64,000 bases of DNA. Source: Lysobacter sp. ISL-50. GTDB taxonomy: Bacteria > Pseudomonadota > Gammaproteobacteria > Xanthomonadales > Xanthomonadaceae. The stretch is from the NCBI RefSeq assembly GCF_018612875.1, contig NZ_JAGGRI010000026.1, positions 1 through 64,000 of the forward strand. Reading direction: 5' to 3'. The notes below the pieces were generated by a model, which was not told the DNA's origin, made no database searches, and saw only the letters and a list, made by a program, of their open reading frames with translations. A program made the position numbers and the translations under genes. This document shows, in pieces, positions 9,171 through 17,787 of the stretch. Every line of letters starts with the position of its first letter. The stretch's first letter is position 1.

Positions 9171-10679
9171 TCACTGGCCCGGATGACGTCCCGGATGCGC
9201 GTGTTGCGAATCGGTCTGCATCGCCGCGACCTGGGTTTGCGTTTGCGGGTTCGACGGCGCCGGCGCGTTCGCCGCGAGTTGACTGGCCTCGCGCGAACTT
9301 TGCTGGATCGGCTTGACCATCGCTTCGGCGGTGGTCACGCCGGCCCATTGCATCGATTCGCCATGGCCGTGGATCGCGAACAGTTTGCCCGGCTGCTGAT
9401 CGGTCACGCCGTCGATGGACGGCAAGCGATTGTGCTTGGCCGCCAACGCCAGCGCCGCCGAGGCGTTGTCGAGTTGGGCCGCGCTCATGCCCAGGCCGTG
9501 GTCGCGGTTCAAGGCGCCGACATGGCCCTTGGCCTGCTCGAACAAACCGTTGTCGGGATTGCGCGCATCGCTGAGCACGTAGCGCGGCTGCAGCTGATGC
9601 ACCGGCGCGTCGGGATCGAAGGCGCGCACCGGCTGCGGCTGGCGATCGAGCAGGCCCGGCAGCATGTCGAGCGCCTGCTGATCCTCGCGCGTCGCCGGCC
9701 CGTGCTCGACGAAGGCGCGGTCGTGTTCGGTTTCCGGCGCTTCGCGGTCGCGGAATTCGCCGCGCGCGTCGAGTTCCCATTCGTGCGAGCAGTTGGCGCT
9801 GCGGCTCACCAGGCGCAGGTTGGCGGTGTCGTTGTACAGATCCAGCGCGTCGGCCTTGCTGATGCTGCCGCCGGCGCGCTCCAGGCGCTCGCGGGCGACG
9901 TCCTCGAACGGCCGCACGTGATCGATGTCGAACGCGTCGCGGGTCACCAGTTGCCCGGTCGCGGGGCAATGGAACAGCGGCACCTGCCGCGCATAGCCGT
10001 CCTCGCCGTTGATCGGGACGCTGCCAGCGTAGCGTTCGGAGAGCTGATGCTCGAACCACTTGCCGGACACGCGCGTGTCGAAACTCAGGCCGGCGCGGCC
10101 GTCTTCCAGGGCCCAGGTTTGATCGCGCGTGGTGGTGCGGCGCGCGCTGTCGCGGGCCGGATCGAACGGCGGATGCGGCGCGGCCGGATCGTAGTGGAAA
10201 TGTTCGCGCGACCAGTCCTGCCAGGCCGGCGAATCCACGCCCTGGTTCAGGGCGCGTTCGGCGCTGTTGCGGGCGCGGTTGATCACCGCCGGCAGCGCGC
10301 GCAGATTACCGACGTCGTTATAGGCCTGGTGGGCGTCGGCCATGCTGCGGGTGCCGACATCGTGCAGGTGCTGCTTCCACGGTTGCACGTGGTCGATGTC
10401 CAGCGCTTCGGCGGTATGCCAGGTGTCGGTTTCGCGATTGCGGTACAGCAGCAGATTGTGCTGGCCCGCGCTCACCGGCAGCACGTCCATGTTTTCGCGC
10501 GCCCAGTCGTTGCGCATGTAGTGCACGGTGGAATCGTAGAAGGCCAGCGCGGTGCGGCTGTCGTTGGGATTCCAGGGGCGTTGCCGTAGATCCTCGCCGT
10601 GGGCCGGCGGGCTCAGATCGTCCCACCGCGCCAATTGCACCTGACGGCCGCCGCTGAGTGGTTGCTGGAACGTTCCCAT
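9171..10679 (-). CDS. Predicted type IV secretion antibacterial effector with twin HNH-like nuclease motifs and XVIPCD
   Basis: Probably a toxic nuclease injected into rival bacteria. 502 residues. Two motif sets in tandem resemble HNH/His-Me-finger nucleases of the DUF1524 style: set 1 has DIDHVQP (94-100), YND (120-122), NLR (125-127) and Asn134; set 2 has DIDHVRP (251-257), YND (282-284), NLR (287-289) and Asn296. The C-terminal part (about 360-470) follows the XVIPCD pattern that marks Xanthomonas and Lysobacter X-Tfe effectors: DNGLFEQA, a central ALALAAKHNRL, GKLFAIHGHG and a final Gln-rich tail. No signal peptide. The ATG at 10679 has GAAGGGA about 10 bp upstream; the ATG at 10712 has none. 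No VirB/D4 genes and no evident immunity gene lie nearby. The XVIPCD call is firm by eye; the nuclease call is by motif only. Confidence 0.82.
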   Translation of the reverse strand: MGTFQQPLSGGRQVQLARWDDLSPPAHGEDLRQRPWNPNDSRTALAFYDSTVHYMRNDWARENMDVLPVSAGQHNLLLYRNRETDTWHTAEALDIDHVQPWKQHLHDVGTRSMADAHQAYNDVGNLRALPAVINRARNSAERALNQGVDSPAWQDWSREHFHYDPAAPHPPFDPARDSARRTTTRDQTWALEDGRAGLSFDTRVSGKWFEHQLSERYAGSVPINGEDGYARQVPLFHCPATGQLVTRDAFDIDHVRPFEDVARERLERAGGSISKADALDLYNDTANLRLVSRSANCSHEWELDARGEFRDREAPETEHDRAFVEHGPATREDQQALDMLPGLLDRQPQPVRAFDPDAPVHQLQPRYVLSDARNPDNGLFEQAKGHVGALNRDHGLGMSAAQLDNASAALALAAKHNRLPSIDGVTDQQPGKLFAIHGHGESMQWAGVTTAEAMVKPIQQSSREASQLAANAPAPSNPQTQTQVAAMQTDSQHAHPGRHPGQ

Positions 10680-11001
10680 TGCGCGGTTTCCCTTCGGTTT
10701 TAATGTCAGCACGAACGCAGGATGCGGACGCGGGCGGCCATGCGCCGGCCGCGCGAGCGGCGCTCATGATCGCGGCGGCGGCGGAATTTTTTGCCCGCCG
10801 CGGTCACGGTTCCGCCGCCAGGCCAAGGTTCGCAACGGCAATCGCCGTGCGTGGCGCCGCCGCCCCGCCACTGTGATCGCGGTCGTGCGCCGGCGCCGAT
10901 AACCGGCATGCGATGCGCGCGGCTTGCGAAAATCTCCCGCCGCTGCGCACGGCCGCCGCGATTGCCGCATCATGGCGGCCTTCCCCGCCGGCCGTTCCTG
11001 C
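10680..11001. other. Divergent intergenic region, no gene seen
   Basis: About 320 bases between the leftward effector gene and the rightward BenE-type gene. It should hold both promoters. I cannot point to a convincing -35/-10 pair, and short open frames here are low-complexity Arg/Ala-rich. Confidence 0.4.
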
Positions 11002-12168
11002 ATGCGTGTGTTGCGCGATTTGTCTGTGTCCGCGGTCGTCGCGGGTTTCGTCGCCGTCCTGGTCGGTTTCACCAGTTCGGCCGCCATCGTGTTCAGCGCG
11101 GCCCAGGCCTCCGGCGCCGACGAGGCGCAGATCGCCTCGTGGATGTGGGCGCTGGGCCTGGGCATGGGCCTGACCTGCATCGGCCTGTCGCTGCGCTACA
11201 AGGTTCCGGTGGTCACCGCCTGGTCCACGCCGGGCGCGGCGATGTTGATCACCGCGGCGGCCGGGCTGCCGCTGGCGGAAGTGATCGGCGCGTTCCTGGT
11301 CAGCGCCTTGCTGACCACCCTGCTCGGCTTCAGCGGCTGGCTGGAGCGCGCGCTCAGCCGGCTGCCGGTGAGTCTGGCCTCGGGCATGCTGGCCGGGGTC
11401 TTGCTGCGCTTCGGCTTGAACGTGTTCACCTCGATGGAGCAACGCTTCTGGCTGGTGGCGGCGATGTTCCTGAGCTGGCTGCTGGCGCGGCGCTGGAGCC
11501 CGCGCTACGCGGTAGTGATCACGTTAGCGGTCGGCATCGTCATCGCCGCCGCGCAGGGCGAGCTGCACTTCGAGCGGCTGAAGTTCGCCATCGCCACGCC
11601 GGTGTGGGTGACGCCGCGGTTCTCGCTGGCGGCGATCGTCGGCGTGGCGATTCCGTTGTTCGTGGTGACCATGGCGTCGCAGAACATTCCCGGCATCGCC
11701 ATCCTGCGCGCGCACGGCTACCAGGACACGCCGGTGTCGCCGCTGATCGGCTGGACCGGGCTGACCACCTTGCTGCTGGCGCCGTTCGGCGCGTTCGCGC
11801 TGAACCTCGCCGCGATCACCGCGGCGATCTGCATGGGCCACGACGCCCACGAAGACCCGCGCAAACGCTACATGGCGGCGGTGGCCGCGGGATTGTTCTA
11901 TCTGCTGACCGGCGTGTTCGGCGCCACCGTGGCGGCGCTGTTCGCCGCCTTTCCGCAGCCGCTGGTGCTGGCGATCGCCGGCATCGCCTTGTTCACCACC
12001 ATCGGCAACGGTCTGGCCGCGGCGGTGCACGATCCGCAGGAGCGCGAGCCGGCGCTGATCACGTTCCTGGTCACCGCATCGGGCGTCAGCGCGTTCCAGA
12101 TCGGCTCGGTGTTCTGGGGAATGCTGGCCGGGTTGTTGGCTCTGGGTATCGCGCGCTACAAGAAATAA
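11002..12168 (+). CDS. BenE family benzoate/H+ symporter-like membrane protein
   Basis: Predicted inner-membrane transporter of the BenE family, which takes up benzoate or related aromatic acids with protons. 388 residues, almost wholly hydrophobic, with about 11-12 membrane segments. The family signature PVVTAWSTPGAAM is near residue 60, and MASQNIPGIAILRAHGY near residue 225 matches the second conserved BenE block. There are no ben or other aromatic-catabolic genes in the window, so the substrate is unknown. The start is uncertain: ATGs at 10972 and 11002 are both in frame and neither has a clear ribosome site; 11002 places the first membrane segment immediately after MRVLRDLSV. Confidence 0.85.
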   Translation: MRVLRDLSVSAVVAGFVAVLVGFTSSAAIVFSAAQASGADEAQIASWMWALGLGMGLTCIGLSLRYKVPVVTAWSTPGAAMLITAAAGLPLAEVIGAFLVSALLTTLLGFSGWLERALSRLPVSLASGMLAGVLLRFGLNVFTSMEQRFWLVAAMFLSWLLARRWSPRYAVVITLAVGIVIAAAQGELHFERLKFAIATPVWVTPRFSLAAIVGVAIPLFVVTMASQNIPGIAILRAHGYQDTPVSPLIGWTGLTTLLLAPFGAFALNLAAITAAICMGHDAHEDPRKRYMAAVAAGLFYLLTGVFGATVAALFAAFPQPLVLAIAGIALFTTIGNGLAAAVHDPQEREPALITFLVTASGVSAFQIGSVFWGMLAGLLALGIARYKK

Positions 12169-12559
12169 CCGCGATGCGCGTATCCACTATCCGCCGTGCT
12201 TGCAACGAACATCGTCCGAGCCGCCGCGCGGGGCCGCGCCGATGAAGCCGGCCCAGTACAGCAGTGCGAACAGGCGGGCGAAGACCTGCGACAGGCGGCG
12301 CGCGGCCGGCGCAGGTTCGCGCTGAACGCGGTCGCGCTCGCTCGCAGCGGGAGGAACGGGTTCGGCAAGACGGACGCGGGACGGGGCATGAAGGGCTCCG
12401 GCGGCTGGGGAGCCGCAGTGTCCGGGTCCATGCCGGCGCGAGGCTTGAACGAACGGCGCGTCCGCGCGGGCGGCGGCTTCGCCCAAACTGAGCAGTGCCT
12501 CGCGTTGTCGGAGTCGGACGCCGGCTATGCTCCGGCGATTCGATCCGGGAGAACGGGGC
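12169..12559. other. Gene-free region downstream of the BenE-type gene
   Basis: About 390 bases. Overlapping frames are open on both strands, including a minus-strand one with a hydrophobic run (about 12240-12300), but none has a credible start or family look. I see no terminator with a T-run and no repeat. Confidence 0.35.
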
Positions 12560-12889
12560 ATGGAAGCGAGCGAACATCGGCCTGTCGTACTCGCCGCGCC
12601 GATCGACTGGCTCAGCCCGAGCCTGATCGTGAGCCTGTCGCTGGCGCTGCTGGCGGCGCTGCTGGCCTCGGTCTATCTGCTGCAGCGCGACCCGGCCCCG
12701 CGAACCTCGGTGTCGGCGCTGCCGGCCGCCGATGCGGCGCGGGCGCGAACGCAGCCGGCCCCCGCCCGCATTCGCGTCGATCCGGTCACCGGCCAGGAAG
12801 TGGTCGAGGAAGCGGTGGAATTCCGTTGCGTGCAGGGGATGCGGGTGCGCAAGCAGGGGAGCAGTTATTCGTCGGCTGGGCATTGCTGA
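12560..12889 (+). CDS. Small single-pass membrane protein of unknown function
   Basis: 109 residues. GGGAGAACGGGGC sits just before the ATG, a plausible ribosome site. One clear membrane segment (about 18-38, LIVSLSLALLAALLASVYLL) is followed by a Pro/Ala-rich stretch and a polar C-terminal region with RIRVDPVTGQEVVEEAVEF and two cysteines (CVQGMRVR and the final Cys). Composition is like a real gene, not a shadow frame. I do not recognise the family. Transcribed in the same direction as benE upstream and zntB downstream, but 390 and 190 bases away. Confidence 0.6.
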   Translation: MEASEHRPVVLAAPIDWLSPSLIVSLSLALLAALLASVYLLQRDPAPRTSVSALPAADAARARTQPAPARIRVDPVTGQEVVEEAVEFRCVQGMRVRKQGSSYSSAGHC

Positions 12890-12892
12890 CAG

Positions 12893-12960
12893 GGGCCTCG
12901 GCTGCCCTCATCCGCCCTCCGGGCACCTTCTCCCGCAGGCGGGAGAAGGGCTGTATCAAC
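12893..12960. repeat. Dispersed intergenic repeat (CTTCTCCCGC...GCGGGAGAAGG)
   Basis: CCTCATCCGCCCTCCGGGCACC is followed by CTTCTCCCGCAGGCGGGAGAAGG, an inverted repeat (CTTCTCCCGC / GCGGGAGAAG) with a very short loop. It lies immediately after the small membrane protein and may act as its terminator. A decayed relative is at 8911-8935. Such elements are common between genes in Xanthomonadaceae. Confidence 0.6.
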
Positions 12961-13080
12961 CTCCGCTAGTCGTGACAAGCGTCTCTGCCATCGGCAGTAC
13001 CCACTTCGTCTCCCCGCAATGACGCAGTCGCCCCTTTCCGCTAGCGTATGCGGCAACCTCCCGCCCGCGCGGTTTCAGCA

Positions 13081-14094
13081 ATGCGAATCACCGACGCCAG
13101 CTACGGTTCCAACGAAGACGGCCTGATCTGGGGCTACCGCTTCGAACCGGAGCAGCCGGCGCAGTCCATCGACACCCACGCGGTCGCGCAATTCCTCGCC
13201 ACGCCGGCGCAGGAAGGCGGCGGCTTCCTGTGGCTGCACTTCTCGCTGTCCAACACCGGCAGCGAGCGCTACCTGCGCCGCGCCCTGGAACTGCCGGACG
13301 CGTTCTACGACAGCCTGCGCAGCGAAGTCGGCTCGACCCGGCTGGAGCTGGACGACGGCGCGCTGATCGCGGTCATCCACGATGTCCTGTTCGATTCCAG
13401 CTTCGACGCCTCCGAGGTCGGCACCACCAGCCTGTGCATCGGCCCGAGACTACTGGTGAGCGCGCGCCTGCGGCCGCTGCGTTCGGTCGATCAACTGCGC
13501 GCGGCGGTGCGTTCGGGCCAGAGCTTCCGCTCGCCGGTGGAACTGCTCGCGCATCTGCTGCGCGACCAGGCCAGCGTGCTCGGCGACATCCTGCGCAAAT
13601 CCACTCAGCAGGTCGATCGGATCGAAGACCGGCTGCTGGCCAACCGCATCTCCACCGACCGCACCCAACTGGGCGCGCTGCGGCGCAGTCTGGTGCGGCT
13701 GCAGCGGCTGCTGGCGCCGGAGCCGACCGCGCTGTTCCGCCTGCTCAACCGCCCGCCGGACTGGATCAGCCACGACGACATCCAGGACCTGCAGCAGGCG
13801 GCGGAGGAATTCTCCACCGCCATCGGCGATTCGGCGGCGCTGGTGGAACGAGTCAAGCTGATCCAGGAAGAACTGGCCGCGCTGGTCAACGAGCAGACTG
13901 GCCGCACCTTGTTCGTGCTGACCGTGGTCACCGTGCTGGCGCTGCCGATCAATCTGATCGCCGGCCTGTTCGGCATGAACGTCGGCGGCATGCCGCTGGC
14001 CGAGAGCCGGCACGGCTTCTGGACGGTGGTGGTGGCCTTGTTCGTGCTGACCGCGATCCTGGCCTACGCCGCGTTCGGCCGCCGCCGCGACTGA
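13081..14094 (+). CDS. zntB: ZntB/CorA family metal ion transporter
   Basis: Pentameric inner-membrane channel of the CorA superfamily; the ZntB branch moves Zn2+. 337 residues. A large cytoplasmic N-terminal domain (about 1-270, with the long stalk helix around 225-275) is followed by two membrane segments (about 277-297 and 310-330). The loop signature is GMNVGGMP, as in ZntB-type members, rather than the magnesium-type YGMNFxxMPE. The ATG at 13081 starts a typical N-terminus (MRITDASYG); the frame runs open further upstream but without a matching sequence. It stands alone, convergent with the M23 peptidase gene 10 bases downstream. Confidence 0.87.
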   Translation: MRITDASYGSNEDGLIWGYRFEPEQPAQSIDTHAVAQFLATPAQEGGGFLWLHFSLSNTGSERYLRRALELPDAFYDSLRSEVGSTRLELDDGALIAVIHDVLFDSSFDASEVGTTSLCIGPRLLVSARLRPLRSVDQLRAAVRSGQSFRSPVELLAHLLRDQASVLGDILRKSTQQVDRIEDRLLANRISTDRTQLGALRRSLVRLQRLLAPEPTALFRLLNRPPDWISHDDIQDLQQAAEEFSTAIGDSAALVERVKLIQEELAALVNEQTGRTLFVLTVVTVLALPINLIAGLFGMNVGGMPLAESRHGFWTVVVALFVLTAILAYAAFGRRRD

Positions 14095-14104
14095 AGCGCC
14101 GGGC

Positions 14105-15238
14105 TCAGCGCGGAAATTCCACCACGGCATTGGACGCGGGCAATTCGCCGCGGCGCTCAGGCGCGAGGCCCGCTTCCAGCGCCTGCCAGGGCTGTTTGCC
14201 CAGGCGATCGAGTTGCGGGTAATGGCCAAGCAGGCGGAAGCCGGCGAAGCCGTAGCCCACGCCTTCCGAAGCCAGCGGCTTGCGCCCGTCGGCGAGATGG
14301 AAATGCAGATGCGGGCCGGTGGAATCGCCGGTGAAACCCAACTCGCCGATGGTCTGACCGATGCGCACCTTGTCGCCTTCGCGCAGCGTCACGCTGCCCG
14401 GGCGCAGATGCTCGTAGGTCGCGTAGCGGCCGTCGGCCAGCGCCAGCACCACGTAGTTGCCGGCGGCTTCGTCGAAATCGTGTTTGGGATTGAGCGATAC
14501 GCGCGCGGTCTCGGCCACGCCGTCGCGCGCGGCGGCGACGGTGGCGTCGGCCACCGCCAGCACCGGTTCGCCGTAGCCCAGCGAATCGGCGGTGAGATCC
14601 TTATCGCCGCGGCTGGTGCGGCCCTGATCGTCGAGTTTGACCCAGTCGATGGCGTAACGCCCCGGCAGGCGCGCGCGTCCGTCCAGGGCGTAGAACACCC
14701 GGCGATGGCCGCGCGGCCACTGCGGCGCATAGATCGCGATCCACGGCCCGCCGCGCAACGGCGGCCCCAGTTGCAGCCTGGGCGCGGCGGACAGCGCGAT
14801 CGCCGCGCCTTCGACGGCGACCGGCGCATCGCTGCCGGCGGCCTTGAACTCAAGGACATGGCGCAAGCCCTTGGGCGTGCGCCGCGGCTCGAACTCCAGA
14901 TAGATCACTTCGCGCTCGCCGGGACGGATCGCGCCTGCATCGCCGCTCTTGCGCCCGATCACCCGGCTGCGCGCGGCCAAGTCCTCGCCGCTGAAACTGG
15001 CGAGAGTGGCGCCGCCATCGGCATCGACCACGCGCAGCGCAGACGGCGTCAGCTCGCGGTCGCCGAAGTGGCTCAGGTGCAATTCGTAGATCAGGCGCGA
15101 CCGCCCTTCCACCTGCACCGGCGCCGGCGCTTGCGGCACGCTCAGTTCGAAACTGTCGAACGGCGCGGCCGCGCGCGCGGTCGCCGCGGCGCTCAGCAAT
15201 ACGAGCAGATGCAAGGTTGTAGCGAGCGGGCGCGGCAT
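14105..15238 (-). CDS. Secreted M23 family metallopeptidase
   Basis: Predicted periplasmic or extracellular zinc endopeptidase that cleaves peptidoglycan cross-links. 377 residues. A signal peptide (about 1-23, ending AAATARAA) is followed by a beta-rich N-terminal domain without known relatives and a LytM/M23 domain in the C-terminal third. That domain shows GNYVVLAL, YEHLRPGSV, the lipoyl-like GDKVRIGQTIGELGFTG segment and the zinc ligand motif HLHFHL. The first ligand pair is expected near LNPKHDFDEAAGN but is less standard than in lysostaphin-type enzymes. It ends 10 bases from zntB and starts about 100 bases after the next upstream gene, which also encodes a secreted enzyme. Confidence 0.85.
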   Translation of the reverse strand: MPRPLATTLHLLVLLSAAATARAAAPFDSFELSVPQAPAPVQVEGRSRLIYELHLSHFGDRELTPSALRVVDADGGATLASFSGEDLAARSRVIGRKSGDAGAIRPGEREVIYLEFEPRRTPKGLRHVLEFKAAGSDAPVAVEGAAIALSAAPRLQLGPPLRGGPWIAIYAPQWPRGHRRVFYALDGRARLPGRYAIDWVKLDDQGRTSRGDKDLTADSLGYGEPVLAVADATVAAARDGVAETARVSLNPKHDFDEAAGNYVVLALADGRYATYEHLRPGSVTLREGDKVRIGQTIGELGFTGDSTGPHLHFHLADGRKPLASEGVGYGFAGFRLLGHYPQLDRLGKQPWQALEAGLAPERRGELPASNAVVEFPR

Positions 15239-15340
15239 GCGGCGGTCCTGGCAGGCGATGGAACGGCGAGGACGGCAGCTTCCGCGAGCGCCGCCGCGCC
15301 GTCCCATGCCATTTGTCATCGGCCTCGCCGACGCCAAGCT

Positions 15341-16789
15341 TCAGTTCACATCGATCACCACTACGCTCATCCACGGCACCGCCACGGTGATGCGCCCTTG
15401 CGAGAACGCGGCGGCGTTGGCGATCCGCGCCGGCGGCTGGTACTGCGCGCCGGTGCCGAAGTTCGCCGGGTCCATGCCGCGGGTGTAGCGCCAGGCGCTG
15501 TAGCGGCCGCTGGTGCTGCCGGTCAGCGCGATCACCGCCTGCCGGTCGGTGTTCTCCGACTTGTTGACCAGCACGATCTTCTTCGCGTTGTCGGTGGCGA
15601 ACACTTCCAGACCGGCGACCTGGGTGCTGGCGCCGACCATGAACTCGCCGTACCGCCGCGACCACGCGCCGCCGCTCCAGGCCGACAGGCCCCAGTACGC
15701 TGGCAACCGCAACCGCTTGCCGGCGGGCTGGTCGTTGCGGTCGGTGCCGTCGCTGATCAAACCCAGCGGCCCGTTGTTGTCCGAATATTGGTACGCGCTG
15801 CCGCCGGCGCGCAGCACGTGGCCGATCAGCGAAGCGGTGTGCACGGTGTTGCGCGAGGTGTAGAACGAGCCGCGCCAGCCCGGGTCGTACCACGCGTTGT
15901 AGTTGAACTCGCCCAACTGGATCGCCACGCCGTTGGCGCGATCGCCGAAATACTGCGTGATCTCCTGGCGCAGCCAGGCGATCGCCGCGCCGTAGTCGGC
16001 GGTGGTGCCCAGGTTGCCCAAGGCGCTGCCGCTGCCGTACTTGTGGAAATCGACCACGTCGGTATCGGCGTGGCTGGCGGCGAAGAACTTGCGGAAGTCG
16101 CCGTACTTGTAATCGGCCCAGGTCACCAGCGACGGCCCGGCCAGCGACAGCGGCTGCGCGCTGGCCTGACGCATCGCCGTGGCGATGGCGTGGAAGCCGT
16201 CGCTGCCGTTGCCGCCGAAAATGTACGGGTCCATGCCGAAGCCGTTGTCGGGCTCGTTGCCGACGATGTAATCGACCACCGGCCCGCCGCGCTGGCCGCC
16301 GTTGTCGTTGAAGTAGCGCACCAGCGCCGCCGCGTCGCTGGCGCGGATATCGTTGTCGTTGCTGCTGCCGCCGACCGCGATCATCGCAATGCCGTTGATA
16401 CCCTTGATCGCGCGGATGTAGGCCTCGCCCTCGTTGCCGCCATGGATGCCGCCGGCCGACGATCCGACCTGGCCGTCGTGATGGAACAGGGGAATGCGCC
16501 ACACCAGCGGCCCCAGGTCGGCCAGGTACTGGCGCCATTGGCCGCTGTCGGGCCCCTTGATCAGGTTGCTGCCGCCCTCGGCGAAGGTGGAGATGGTCGA
16601 ACCCAGCGAATACGTCGAAGTCGGTTGGCCATGCGCGGTGAAATCGACGAATACGTTCGCGGCCGGCGCGGCCGCGCGCGACGCGTCGGCCGCGGAAGAC
16701 GCGACGGCCGCCGACGACAGGCCCAACAAGGCGACGCTCAACAGACCGCTCAACAGACGGCGGCGGGGCGTGGGAACAGCTCGATGCAT
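15341..16789 (-). CDS. Secreted clan GH-A glycoside hydrolase
   Basis: Exported polysaccharide-degrading enzyme with a TIM-barrel look; family not settled (GH39/GH79-like features). 482 residues. The twin-arginine-like start MHRAVPTPRRRLL leads into a signal peptide ending about residue 32-40. The acid/base candidate is Glu179 in VGNEPDNG and the nucleophile candidate Glu294 in IQLGEFNYNAW; spacing fits clan GH-A. The last about 90 residues form a separate beta-rich domain with EVFATDNAKKIVLVNKS, typical of C-terminal beta-sandwiches in GH30/39/79 enzymes. Next to a GH16 glucanase gene in the same orientation, so it may act on the same polymer. Confidence 0.8.
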   Translation of the reverse strand: MHRAVPTPRRRLLSGLLSVALLGLSSAAVASSAADASRAAAPAANVFVDFTAHGQPTSTYSLGSTISTFAEGGSNLIKGPDSGQWRQYLADLGPLVWRIPLFHHDGQVGSSAGGIHGGNEGEAYIRAIKGINGIAMIAVGGSSNDNDIRASDAAALVRYFNDNGGQRGGPVVDYIVGNEPDNGFGMDPYIFGGNGSDGFHAIATAMRQASAQPLSLAGPSLVTWADYKYGDFRKFFAASHADTDVVDFHKYGSGSALGNLGTTADYGAAIAWLRQEITQYFGDRANGVAIQLGEFNYNAWYDPGWRGSFYTSRNTVHTASLIGHVLRAGGSAYQYSDNNGPLGLISDGTDRNDQPAGKRLRLPAYWGLSAWSGGAWSRRYGEFMVGASTQVAGLEVFATDNAKKIVLVNKSENTDRQAVIALTGSTSGRYSAWRYTRGMDPANFGTGAQYQPPARIANAAAFSQGRITVAVPWMSVVVIDVN

Positions 16790-16899
16790 GGGAAATCCTT
16801 GCGCTGGAGGAAAGAACGCCGCGGCGGCGGTTAGCGCGACGCCGCCGAGGCTCGTGGAAATCTTCTGGCCCGTGGTCGCGTCGCAATCGGCTGCTGGCG

Positions 16900-17649
16900 T
16901 CAGGGCAGCGCGGAAACGCGCACGTAGTCGATCGTCATCGTGCTGTTGAGCGCGGGATCGGGCGTGCCGGCGTAGGAACCGACGGCGATGTTGAGCAGTA
17001 CCGTCGAAGGCGAGTTCGCCGGCACCGCGTACGGCAAGGTCTTCACCAGCCGGCCGTCGACGTAGAACGAGGCCTTGGCCGAGGCGCCGGCGCTCCAGCG
17101 CGCTTCATAGACATGCCATTGGCCCGGGTCGATCGCGTATTCGCCGCCTTCGCCCGAGGTGTCGGTATGCACGTGGTATTCCGGGCGCCAACGCGAACCG
17201 TTGAGCCCGTTCTCCATCAGGTCCAGCTCGCCGTGCCTGGGCCACAAGGCTTCGGGCTGGCCCAGCGTCCAGATCGCCGGCCACGCGCCGGACTGCCAGC
17301 CCGACATCTTCGCGCGCACCTGCACACGGCCCTTCGCGTGGGACGGCTTGCTCATCAAGCGCGCGGAGGTGTAGCGGTAGCCGTTGTAGTCCTCGCGGCG
17401 AGCGGTGATCACCAACTGTCCGGCGCCGTTGAGGCGGGCGTTGCGTCCGCCGTCGGTGTAGCACTGGTCTTCGGCGCCGCCGCCCCATTCGCAACCGGTC
17501 TGCTGCTCCCACTTGGCCGGATCGGGCTGGCTGCCGGCGGCGCCGTTGAATTCGTCGTTGAACACATAGGTCTGCGCTCGCGCCTGCGGAGCGGGCAGCG
17601 CGAATGCCAGCACGGCCGCGGCGACGGCGAACTTGATCGAACGGGTCAT
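16900..17649 (-). CDS. Secreted GH16 endo-beta-1,3(4)-glucanase
   Basis: Hydrolyses internal beta-glucan bonds, for example in fungal or algal laminarin. 249 residues. Signal peptide about 1-25 (cut after PQARA). The single GH16 jelly-roll follows: FNDEFNG at the start, GCEWGGGAEDQCY with two cysteines, SARLMSKPSHAKGRVQVRAK, and the catalytic motif HGELDLMEN with Glu141, Asp143 and Glu146. It ends at the usual TMTIDYVRV strand with no carbohydrate-binding module, so it is a minimal secreted enzyme. Lysobacter species are known to secrete such glucanases against fungi. The downstream GH-A gene is 110 bases away in the same direction. Confidence 0.92.
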   Translation of the reverse strand: MTRSIKFAVAAAVLAFALPAPQARAQTYVFNDEFNGAAGSQPDPAKWEQQTGCEWGGGAEDQCYTDGGRNARLNGAGQLVITARREDYNGYRYTSARLMSKPSHAKGRVQVRAKMSGWQSGAWPAIWTLGQPEALWPRHGELDLMENGLNGSRWRPEYHVHTDTSGEGGEYAIDPGQWHVYEARWSAGASAKASFYVDGRLVKTLPYAVPANSPSTVLLNIAVGSYAGTPDPALNSTMTIDYVRVSALP

Positions 17650-17787
17650 GGATTCGCTTTCGGTGGGAGACGGCGCGACCTTAGGGCCGCAAGCTGTCGC
17701 TCGCCTGTCGAATCGGTCGCTTACGCGAGAAGCGGATGTGCGCGTTGTCGAAATCGGAACGGCGCTCGCGGTTCCAGCGCCTGCCGG

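Noticed and set aside
12187..12561. Minus-strand frame of 124 codons with a short hydrophobic run
   Set aside because: No ribosome site, Arg/Ala/Pro-rich composition, overlaps the promoter of a better supported gene.
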